Below are positions 1 through 5,230 of a stretch of 5,895 bases of DNA, piece after piece (within the stretch, counting starts at the first letter, position 1; each line of letters opens with the position of its first letter). The position numbers were made by a program, and so were the translations under genes. The notes under the pieces were generated by a model that ran no database searches, had not been told where the DNA came from, and worked only from the letters and a program-made list of their open reading frames with translations. The DNA is from Clostridiales bacterium (GTDB lineage: Bacteria; Bacillota; Clostridia; Saccharofermentanales; UBA5734): contig SLHU01000344.1 in the NCBI GenBank assembly GCA_007135995.1, positions 1 to 5,895 on the forward strand. Reading direction: 5' to 3'.

Positions 1-196
1 AAAGAAGCACATCACCAGTATCAACCAATGGCCTGTTCTCAGAATAATGCAGCTGACGGATCTCAGCAAGCGCATGCGCGATGACAGCAACCTGAAGTGA
101 GTGCTCTTGTATATTCTCAGCTTCGGTGTTGCGCATCAGGCTCCAGCGGTTTATATACCGCATTCTGTGGATCATCGCGAAAAAATGGTTGCTCAT
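1..196 (-). CDS. yfbR: YfbR-like HD-domain 5'-deoxynucleotidase, N-terminal part, cut by the window edge
   Basis: The first 65 codons of a gene running off the left edge; this frame is easy to miss because it has no stop inside the window. The protein begins MSNHFFAMIHRMRYINRW and continues SLMRNTEAENIQEHSLQVA. From memory this matches the start of E. coli YfbR (SHFFAHL...LINRWPLMRN...EHSLQVAMVAHALA) almost position for position. Arg17-Trp18 match the substrate-pocket Arg/Trp of YfbR, and Glu31-His32 carry the first metal-binding His of the HD fold. The later HD pair and Asp lie outside the window. The family removes phosphate from 5'-deoxynucleoside monophosphates in the cytoplasm in a metal-dependent way. 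ATG at 196 is chosen because the SNHFF segment aligns with known N-termini; no Shine-Dalgarno lies just before it, and AGGAGG sits 39 bases away. It follows dgt on the same strand after a 227-base gap. Another HD-superfamily nucleotidase is possible, but the INRW..MRN signature is specific. Confidence 0.85.
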   Translation of the reverse strand, partial: MSNHFFAMIHRMRYINRWSLMRNTEAENIQEHSLQVAVIAHALAEIRQLHYSENRPLVDTGDVLL

Positions 197-241
197 ATTT
201 TGCTGTGCAGTCTGTACCCTGCTGACAGGCTGCTGCCTCCT
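193..241 (-). promoter_or_regulatory. Displaced AGGAGG ribosome binding site with a possible CTG-started 11-codon leader peptide overlapping yfbR
   Basis: A consensus AGGAGG lies at 241-236, but the yfbR start is at 196, much too far for direct use. No ATG, GTG or TTG occurs between them. A CTG at 228-226 stands 7 bases after the AGGAGG, an ideal spacing. Read from there, the frame is LSAGYRLHSKI (Met first if initiated) and ends with TGA at 195-193, so its stop overlaps the yfbR start as ATGA. This arrangement would suit translational coupling. CTG initiation is rare, so this is inference from geometry only. The segment also contains CCTG-TCAG-CAGG, a short hairpin. Alternatives are chance, a recent ATG-to-CTG change, or a sequence error at position 228. 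Confidence 0.25.
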
Positions 242-423
242 TTTCGGTGTCGTTTTATAGTAGGTTTAAGTGTTTGATTGCGTATATAGCATCCAAAAAT
301 AAATTTTAAGTTTGTGTCAAAACAGACTGACGCCTCCAACGAAGCTTATGTCCAGGTGCCGGGGTTATCTCCGCATCCCTTTGCACGGATGTCAGGTTTA
401 CATAAAACCTTTGCAGATCCAGA
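197..423. other. dgt-yfbR intergenic region with small hairpins
   Basis: This gap holds no protein gene I can support other than the leader noted at 193-228. Just after the dgt stop there is a perfect 6-bp hairpin AGGTTT/AAACCT (394-399 with 405-410, 5-base loop) and then CATCC/GGATG (374-378 with 387-391, 8-base loop). Neither is followed by a T run on the minus strand, so neither is a standard intrinsic terminator. An A/T-rich stretch at about 286-310 follows further down without a good stem. I compared the stretch by eye with common riboswitch and small RNA signatures and recognised none. Confidence 0.4.
254..259 (-). promoter_or_regulatory. Possible -10 element (TATAAA) for yfbR
   Basis: On the minus strand TATAAA lies about 13 bases before the AGGAGG and 57 bases before the yfbR ATG. 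No good -35 hexamer is visible at 15-18 bases upstream and there is no TGn extension. It would allow yfbR to be expressed separately from dgt, which fits the 227-base gap. Weak evidence. Confidence 0.25.
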
Positions 424-1566
424 CTAGAACCAATAAATATCTTCAAAGCATTTTGTCGCATATGAATCAGACATCCCCGCGATATAATCCACAATTTTCT
501 GCAGATTTTCTGTTTTTTCAGGATAACCGCGTTCATTGATGAACTGCCATAATCCACGGTATGTCTTGTTTTGAGTAGCAGCCAGCTTCTCAGGGTCAGA
601 GATTGCCTGATAGAGGGCCTCAAACAAGCCTTCTATGACATTACGTGACATGTTTTCATAGCGGCTGATTTTATCGGACTGATAGATCCGCGACACGTTT
701 TCACGCAGGAGTTCTTCCATGCTCTCACCAATTTCCCGGCTGAGCGCAATATAATCCCGGTCATAACTGTTATGGATAATATCTTTGACCAGCGTATCGA
801 TGATTTGTCCATTCGTCCGGCCAAGCGATGACTGGATCGCTGACGGCACATCATCAAACTCCATAATACCTGCTCTGACCGCATCTTCAATATCACGTCC
901 AACATAGGCAAACTTGTCCGCGATTCTGACAACACACCCTTCAAGGGTGGCCGGAAAGCCGTGGACAGCAGCCGATTGCGCTATCTCAGATGTCTTTTTA
1001 TCACGGTCTGGTTTTAAGACATATTCACCATATGTCTCACCGCAGTGTCCGGCAATGCCGTCACGCACCTCAAAACTTAGATTCAGGCCCCTGCTGGCGG
1101 GTCTGGTTGCCAGAACATCAACCACGCGAAGGCTGTGAAGCTCATGTTGAAAAACAGCGCTTTCATCATACTTTCTCAGACATGTGTTCAAAGTCTGTTC
1201 ACCGCTGTGGCCAAACGGCGCGTGGCCAAGGTCATGCCCCAGAGCAATCGCCTCAATCAGATCAACATTCAAGTTTAATGCGCGGCCAATGGTTTTGGCA
1301 ATATAGTCAACGTAGATCACGTGCTCCATGCGTGTGCAGATATGATCGTTCTGAGGATTGAAAAAGACCTGTGTTTTATGCCTGAGACGCCTGAAGTCCA
1401 TTGAGTAGATGATTCGGCCAGTATCTCTTTCATAGCAGGTGCGTACATCACAGTCCGTGTCAGGTTTCAGCCTGCCGCGGCTGTACGCGCTTTGCATCGC
1501 GCAGGGGCTAAGGCTTTTTTCCTGCTGCTCCTTGAGATATCTTGGTAAGGGCTTTATATGTGCCAT
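424..1566 (-). CDS. dgt: HD-domain deoxyguanosinetriphosphate triphosphohydrolase (dGTPase), short Bacillota form
   Basis: A 380-residue cytoplasmic enzyme that hydrolyses dGTP (family members also take other dNTPs) to deoxynucleoside and triphosphate, shaping the dNTP pool. The N-terminal block has the family signature SRGR (29-32), RIIYSMDFRRLRHKTQVF (51-68) and R79-x2-H82. The HD motif HDLGHAPFGHSGE runs from His111-Asp112 with His120 nearby, and the closing metal ligand is Asp217 in RIADKFAYVGRDIEDAVRAG. Thus the H...HD...D set (82, 111/112, 217) is complete. The length suits the short bacterial form rather than the about 505-residue E. coli Dgt. I chose ATG at 1566 over the in-frame ATG at 1605 because AGGAGG (1579-1574) lies 7 bases before it and family similarity starts after it. 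The DUF362 gene ends 78 bases upstream on the same strand; a TATATAAAAT stretch (1628-1619) in that gap could be an internal -10 but lacks a -35. The two are probably co-transcribed. Confidence 0.95.
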   Translation of the reverse strand: MAHIKPLPRYLKEQQEKSLSPCAMQSAYSRGRLKPDTDCDVRTCYERDTGRIIYSMDFRRLRHKTQVFFNPQNDHICTRMEHVIYVDYIAKTIGRALNLNVDLIEAIALGHDLGHAPFGHSGEQTLNTCLRKYDESAVFQHELHSLRVVDVLATRPASRGLNLSFEVRDGIAGHCGETYGEYVLKPDRDKKTSEIAQSAAVHGFPATLEGCVVRIADKFAYVGRDIEDAVRAGIMEFDDVPSAIQSSLGRTNGQIIDTLVKDIIHNSYDRDYIALSREIGESMEELLRENVSRIYQSDKISRYENMSRNVIEGLFEALYQAISDPEKLAATQNKTYRGLWQFINERGYPEKTENLQKIVDYIAGMSDSYATKCFEDIYWF

Positions 1567-1573
1567 CGTCTTG

Positions 1574-1579
1574 CCTCCT
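1574..1579 (-). promoter_or_regulatory. Ribosome binding site deciding the dgt start
   Basis: AGGAGG on the minus strand with a 7-base spacer to ATG at 1566. It selects this start over the longer in-frame ATG at 1605, which would add 13 residues not expected in the family. Confidence 0.85.
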
Positions 1580-1644
1580 GCTGAATACATCCATCGCTGA
1601 AGCAATCGCTTCTCAGGGATTTTATATAGCGGCTGCCGACCAGC

Positions 1645-2829
1645 CTAAGCGCGCATCAAACGGTTAATTAAAGACTTTCTGACCATGATCGCACCTTCAG
1701 GACATGTTTCCTGGCAGCAGTAGCAGCGGATGCAGCGCTGATAATGGTAAACAGGTACGTCACTTTTTACTTTCTGCAGAACTGCTTTTGGCTCAACCGG
1801 GCAGGTTTTCACGCAAATTCCGCAGCGGGTACAAAGCTCCGGATCAATAACCGGACGGTTCAGCAAAAATTGCCTGGCCAGCGGAGCACCAAACCGGGTT
1901 GCTCTGGTCATCGTAGAACGCTGCGTTTCAGCTCGCTGAAAATCAGGGATAAGCAGTGAATCAGCCATTTCACTGAGCAGCCCTTCAGACACCGCAACCG
2001 CAGAGCCGCTGACCTGCATCAGGATCAACTCTATTTTCTCAGGGTCCATCTCGCCCAGGCCAGAAGCCGCAGCATGGCGGATAGCCGGCAACTCAGCCGG
2101 CTCTAGTCCCATAGCTACAGCCGCCAGTGTATCAACCGCAACCAGATCAGCTGACACAAGCAGCATATTTGCCTCTTTCGGCCGGCCATTCCGGGGGCCA
2201 TTGCCTTCCATCGCGATAATCCCGTCCATGACAGCCATCCTTGGACTTACACAGCGGTTAATATCAGCCAGCATCATGCTGAAATGTTCCAGATCTGCAT
2301 AATTGACATGAAGCTTTGCTTTCACCGTGCCCGGAATCACACCAAACTGATTCTTCAGTACTCCTGTCATACTGGTTAAGGCATGTGTCTTCATTTTTGC
2401 CAGCGTCACCAGCCCGTCCGCATCATCAACACCTTTTGCCAAAGGCATTCGGCGGAAAATGGCGGCATCAGGAATCTCTTTTTCAATGCTGCTTGAAAAA
2501 TCGACTCTTTCAATATTCATATTCTGTGCAACAGATTCAAACCCGCAGATTCTGGCCGCCCGCTCCGGACTGTCAATCGCCGGTGAATCACCATAGGAGA
2601 GGATCAGCTTGAGCTTTTTCAGCTCACCGGCCAATGCTTGAAACACATGTGGATGAGGGGTTACATGTTTATCCGGAGAAACAGCTGACAGCATATTGGG
2701 CTTGATGAGGATGCGTTCTCCAGCTTCAAACAGATCAGATAGATTTAATTTATCAAAGGCAGCTGCCATCACAGTATTCAGTTCATCCTGATCATAGCGA
2801 TCAAGTTGTATCAACGCGACTTTTGACAT
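1645..2829 (-). CDS. DUF362 domain protein with C-terminal 2x[4Fe-4S] ferredoxin domain
   Basis: A 394-residue soluble iron-sulfur protein. Residues about 1-300 are the DUF362 domain: ILIKPNML (40-47), YGDSPA (79-84), KMKTHALTSMTGVLKNQFG (145-163) and MDGIIAMEGNGPRNGRP (201-217) are typical blocks. The last 65 residues are a bacterial ferredoxin module with two classic motifs, C333-x2-C336-x2-C339-x3-C343-P and C366-x2-C369-x2-C372-x3-C376-P, each expected to bind a [4Fe-4S] cluster; Cys371 is extra. The DUF362 domain has no settled reaction. The ferredoxin tail points to electron transfer and an anaerobic setting, but the substrate is unknown. There is no signal peptide or membrane segment. 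AAGGAG (2841-2836) lies 6 bases before the ATG. It is the first gene after an extended -10 promoter, with dgt 78 bases downstream, so the two may form an operon. Family assignment is firm; function is open. Confidence 0.95.
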   Translation of the reverse strand: MSKVALIQLDRYDQDELNTVMAAAFDKLNLSDLFEAGERILIKPNMLSAVSPDKHVTPHPHVFQALAGELKKLKLILSYGDSPAIDSPERAARICGFESVAQNMNIERVDFSSSIEKEIPDAAIFRRMPLAKGVDDADGLVTLAKMKTHALTSMTGVLKNQFGVIPGTVKAKLHVNYADLEHFSMMLADINRCVSPRMAVMDGIIAMEGNGPRNGRPKEANMLLVSADLVAVDTLAAVAMGLEPAELPAIRHAAASGLGEMDPEKIELILMQVSGSAVAVSEGLLSEMADSLLIPDFQRAETQRSTMTRATRFGAPLARQFLLNRPVIDPELCTRCGICVKTCPVEPKAVLQKVKSDVPVYHYQRCIRCYCCQETCPEGAIMVRKSLINRLMRA

Positions 2830-2835
2830 TGTCTG

Positions 2836-2841
2836 CTCCTT
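2836..2841 (-). promoter_or_regulatory. Ribosome binding site of the DUF362 gene
   Basis: AAGGAG on the minus strand, 6 bases before the ATG at 2829. It supports that start, and the protein's first residues fit the family. Confidence 0.8.
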
Positions 2842-2866
2842 AGTTTCAGAAAGTATATACCTGTCG

Positions 2867-2875
2867 ATTATAACA
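2867..2875 (-). promoter_or_regulatory. Extended -10 promoter of the DUF362-dgt unit
   Basis: The minus strand reads TGTTATAAT (2875-2867), a perfect extended -10 (TGn-TATAAT). No strong -35 is seen at 16-18 bases upstream, which is common for extended -10 promoters. The expected start of transcription is about 2860, leaving a leader of about 30 bases with the ribosome binding site near its end. Confidence 0.65.
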
Positions 2876-3068
2876 CAGTGACAAACATTAAAGATGCCTG
2901 TCTGGAGGCGATATCAAGACAAAATCCCGCAGCATGCAGGCAGCCAAGTCACCTGTATGCTTATTAAATTATGCACAAACTTCCGGCAGGCCTTCTCAGG
3001 ATGATTATACATGTCTACAAACAGTTTCAGCCAATCTGGGAACAACGCATATCCGGACATTTCAACGG

Positions 3069-3097
3069 TTGTTCTGGACAGCAAGATTAGGTACAAT
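3069..3097 (+). promoter_or_regulatory. Candidate promoter of the Na+/phosphate cotransporter gene
   Basis: TTGTTC (3069-3074), a 17-base spacer and TACAAT (3092-3097): 3 of 6 and 5 of 6 matches to the sigma-70/sigma-A consensus. Transcription would start near 3104, giving a leader of about 100 bases. It overlaps nothing coding if the gene starts at 3206. Confidence 0.4.
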
Positions 3098-3189
3098 GAC
3101 TTTGGGTTTGTTTGTTTTTTCGACTTTAACCATTATCAGCCAGTGTTCTGGAAACAGAAGACAAGCTTTAAACAATCAGGCCAACCTTT

Positions 3190-3196
3190 GGAGGGG
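3190..3196 (+). promoter_or_regulatory. Ribosome binding site deciding the transporter start
   Basis: GGAGGGG with a 9-base spacer to ATG at 3206. The alternative in-frame ATG at 3011 has no comparable site, so this one fixes the start. Confidence 0.8.
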
Positions 3197-3205
3197 TTTT
3201 ACTGG

Positions 3206-4948
3206 ATGGATATAAAAACAATATTCAGCCTGCTGGGCGGATTGGCGCTCTTTATCTTCGGGATGAATCAGATGGGCGAAGGCCTTCAGAAATCTGCCGG
3301 AGACAAGATGCGTTCTATTTTGTCGCTGCTGACCGGAACCACTTTGCGGGCTATTGTCATTGGCGCGCTGGTAACGGTGATTGTGCAAAGTTCGTCGGCA
3401 ACAACCGTTATGACCGTTGGTTTTGTCAGTGCCGGTCTGATGACGCTGCCGCAGGCAGTGGGTGTTATCATGGGTGCCAACATTGGCACTACACTGACCG
3501 CCTGGATTGTTGCAGCCAAGATTGATGATTTTGCCTGGGTTTTTGTTGCCGTTGGCTTTATTCTGATGTTTTTCATCAAGAAAACGAAAATACGATATAT
3601 CGGTCAGATTATTTTTGCTTTTGGTGTTCTGTTTGTCGGCCTGAACACCATGGGCGCTGCGATGCGGCCGCTGGCGCAAAGCCCGGTTTTCGCCAATATC
3701 CTGCTGCGCATCAAGGACTGGCCGGTTGTCGGGATGCTTGTGGGTACGCTGGCGACGATTGCCGTTCAGAGCTCTTCGGCCGCGGTCGGAGTTCTGCAGA
3801 CGCTTGCCAGTACACCGACTGATGATCTTGGCACACCGCTGATTACAATGTACCAGGCGGTACCTATCCTGCTTGGCAGCAATATCGGCACCACTGTCAC
3901 AGCAATGCTCGCAGCGATCGGCGGCGGCCGCATGGCTAAGCGAGCCGCAACTGCCCATGCCCTGTTCAATGTGCTAGGCTCAATCATTATGATGTTTTTG
4001 ATCCAGCCCTTTGTCTGGCTGGTCAATGCCGTTGTCGGTCTGGTTGGTCATGAACTGATTGCTGATATCAATACGACTGTTGCCGGGCTGATGACACCTG
4101 TAGCGGATAATATGCGTGAAAGCATCGCGATCTCACATTCATTGTTCAATACTGTGAATACACTCATCTGGCTGCCTTTTGTCTGGCTGATGGTGCGGCT
4201 GATCAGAATTATCGTTCCTGGAGAAGATCCGGTTGTTGAAAAGCGGCTGGCGTTTATTGATTATAAAGTGATCCGCAGCCCTGCCATTGCTATTGAACTG
4301 GCAACGAAGGAACTGGCCCGGATGACAGAAATTGCCATGCAGATGACAAAAGACAGCCATGAGGTGATTAAAAACCACACCACAGAGCTTGAAGTCAGGA
4401 TATTTAAAAATGAAGACACACTTGACTACCTTGAAGATGAGATTGTTAAATATATGTCAAACATCTTCCGGTCCTCTTCGCTTACAGAGGCAGACTCGTC
4501 AAGGATTGCCGGTCTGATGCACGCAACAAACGATATTGAGCGGATTGGCGACCACTGCAGCAATATCTGTGACACCTCTTTGCAGATGCACGGCGCGAAT
4601 CTTAAGTTTTCAGATATCGCAGTGGCTGAACTGGATGAAGCCTTCCAGCTGGTCGAGACAATGGTAGAAGGCAGTATTGATGCACTGCGAAATGCCGATC
4701 TGGTTGCGGCCGGGAGAATCATCAGTCTTGAAGATGAGATGGATAAGACAGAAGAAAAAATGCGCGAAAGACATCTTGAGCGTTTAAACAACGGCACCTG
4801 CGATCCCAGAACAACGGTTATTTTCCTTGAGATCATTCACACGATGGAAAGGATCAGTGACCACTGTCACAACATCGCTGAAGTTGTTGTCAGTGACGAT
4901 CAGTATCAGGTGCATAAGTCGGCAGCTAAGATCACAGACGTCAAATAA
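3206..4948 (+). CDS. Na+/phosphate cotransporter family protein with C-terminal PhoU domain (NptA/YjbB type, COG1283)
   Basis: A 580-residue inner-membrane protein expected to move inorganic phosphate with sodium. The N-terminal part (about 1-340) is hydrophobic and contains the two diagnostic repeats: QSSSA at 61-65 with GANIGTT at 90-96, and QSSSA at 188-192 with GSNIGTT at 224-230. These belong to the inverted-repeat core that binds Na+ and phosphate in the SLC34/NptA family. The soluble part (about 355-565) is a PhoU-like helical domain with ERIGDHCSNI (445-454) and ERISDHCHNI (548-557), the metal-binding E-x3-D type motifs of PhoU. Such a fused PhoU domain probably gates or senses phosphate flux; some relatives, such as E. 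coli YjbB, promote export. ATG 3206 is chosen because the family begins with the helix GGLALFIFGMNQMGEGL and because of the GGAGGGG site. It is transcribed alone, divergent from the DUF362 gene and convergent with pcrA. Transport direction cannot be told from sequence. Confidence 0.95.
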   Translation: MDIKTIFSLLGGLALFIFGMNQMGEGLQKSAGDKMRSILSLLTGTTLRAIVIGALVTVIVQSSSATTVMTVGFVSAGLMTLPQAVGVIMGANIGTTLTAWIVAAKIDDFAWVFVAVGFILMFFIKKTKIRYIGQIIFAFGVLFVGLNTMGAAMRPLAQSPVFANILLRIKDWPVVGMLVGTLATIAVQSSSAAVGVLQTLASTPTDDLGTPLITMYQAVPILLGSNIGTTVTAMLAAIGGGRMAKRAATAHALFNVLGSIIMMFLIQPFVWLVNAVVGLVGHELIADINTTVAGLMTPVADNMRESIAISHSLFNTVNTLIWLPFVWLMVRLIRIIVPGEDPVVEKRLAFIDYKVIRSPAIAIELATKELARMTEIAMQMTKDSHEVIKNHTTELEVRIFKNEDTLDYLEDEIVKYMSNIFRSSSLTEADSSRIAGLMHATNDIERIGDHCSNICDTSLQMHGANLKFSDIAVAELDEAFQLVETMVEGSIDALRNADLVAAGRIISLEDEMDKTEEKMRERHLERLNNGTCDPRTTVIFLEIIHTMERISDHCHNIAEVVVSDDQYQVHKSAAKITDVK

Positions 4949-5005
4949 AAACACTCACTCCGAGATCTTATTTCAGACCCGCAGTCGCTTCTGGGCGAGA
5001 AGGGA

Positions 5006-5037
5006 ATTGCCCGCGGCGGTGATTGCCCGCGGCGTTG
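5006..5037 (+). repeat. 16-base tandem duplication, two copies
   Basis: ATTGCCCGCGGCGGTG at 5006-5021 is followed directly by ATTGCCCGCGGCGTTG at 5022-5037, 15 of 16 identical. The unit includes the palindrome CCGCGG. Because 16 is not a multiple of three, the duplication shifts any reading frame crossing it. It lies at the start of the TnpB-like relic. Confidence 0.9.
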
Positions 5038-5190
5038 TTGTCATAGGTTGTCTGAACCATAACACAGATGCATCCGCCGCCTGCAATATGCTTGAGGCTG
5101 GAGCACAGCCTTGTCCGGAGAGGCTCTGCAAGACCTGAAATGTCAGGCGTCAGGCGTCAGATGTGTCAGCCGTCAGGATCCCGGTCTCCG
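5022..5190 (+). pseudogene. Possible relic of a TnpB (IS200/IS605 OrfB) 3' end
   Basis: The frame through 5049-5102 reads CLNHNTDASAACNMLEAG. This resembles the last block of TnpB proteins, C..CGH..(H)AD-x-NAA-x-NIL-x-AG, where the Asp belongs to the RuvC III catalytic site; here Asp81 of that frame would be GAT at 5067. The frame ends at TGA 5136-5138, and pieces such as SGVRCVSRQDP in another frame resemble the variable tails of such proteins, suggesting frameshift decay. A hairpin like an IS605-family right end follows within 60 bases. No start, no upstream RuvC blocks and no intact zinc finger remain. The match is short and made from memory, so chance is possible; the agreement of protein relic, order and hairpin is what raises it. 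Confidence 0.4.
5142..5178 (+). repeat. Cluster of five GTCAGNN heptads
   Basis: GTCAGGC (5142-5148), GTCAGGC (5149-5155), GTCAGAT (5156-5162), two bases, GTCAGCC (5165-5171) and GTCAGGA (5172-5178). The first two copies are identical and adjacent. It lies between the TnpB-like frame and the hairpin. It is probably slippage in non-coding relic DNA; a binding-site array is a less likely reading. Confidence 0.8.
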
Positions 5191-5194
5191 ACCG

Positions 5195-5226
5195 CCCCAC
5201 GCCTTCAGGCATGGGGGTATGTCAAC
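5195..5226 (+). mobile_element. Hairpin plus TCAAC resembling an IS200/IS605-family right end
   Basis: CCCCA-C-GCC (5195-5203) pairs with GGC-A-TGGGG (5208-5216) around a TTCA loop: eight pairs with one central C/A mismatch. Five bases later comes TCAAC (5222-5226). Imperfect stem-loops of this kind followed closely by a TCAA(C) cleavage motif are typical of the right ends of IS605-family elements recognised by TnpA. The element would end about 5 bases before the pcrA stop codon. No matching left end or tnpA is seen. No T run follows the stem on either strand, so a normal intrinsic terminator is less likely, although the stem could still help end transcription of the two convergent genes. Confidence 0.4.
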
Positions 5227-5230
5227 CTTG

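Larger units (their letters stand above)
2830..3205. other. Divergent intergenic region between the DUF362 gene and the phosphate transporter gene
   Basis: 376 bases without a supportable gene. It carries the extended -10 promoter for the minus-strand unit at its left end and a candidate plus-strand promoter at 3069-3097. Three overlapping reading frames (2934-3215 plus, 2914-3096 minus, and the in-frame 3011-3205 extension of the transporter) have no recognisable protein features or good ribosome binding sites. A T-rich run (about 3100-3120) is present without an obvious stem. I found no clear operator palindrome or Pho-box-like direct repeats by eye. Confidence 0.5.

Noticed and set aside
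374..410. Riboswitch or intrinsic terminator after dgt
   Set aside because: Two small stems are real, but no T run follows on the minus strand and no known aptamer core was recognised.
306..623. 105-codon minus-strand frame overlapping the dgt 3' end and the following gap
   Set aside because: It overlaps dgt in another frame, has no ribosome binding site and no recognisable domain; the part beyond dgt is not conserved-looking.
914..1361. Plus-strand frames opposite dgt
   Set aside because: Antisense shadows of a well-supported gene with no recognisable protein features or ribosome binding site.
1567..1605. 13-residue extension of dgt from the ATG at 1605
   Set aside because: AGGAGG is placed 7 bases before ATG 1566, inside the supposed extension; the extra residues are not family-like.
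3011..3205. 65-residue N-terminal extension of the phosphate transporter from an earlier in-frame ATG
   Set aside because: No ribosome binding site at 3011, no family resemblance in the extension, and a strong GGAGGGG before ATG 3206 where the family N-terminus begins.
3176..3958. 260-codon minus-strand open frame
   Set aside because: It lies antisense to the transporter's membrane region, is rich in His, Gln, Asn and Arg without a domain, and is a shadow of the real gene.
5142..5178. CRISPR array
   Set aside because: Units are 7 bases, almost without spacers; nothing like the repeat-spacer pattern of CRISPR.
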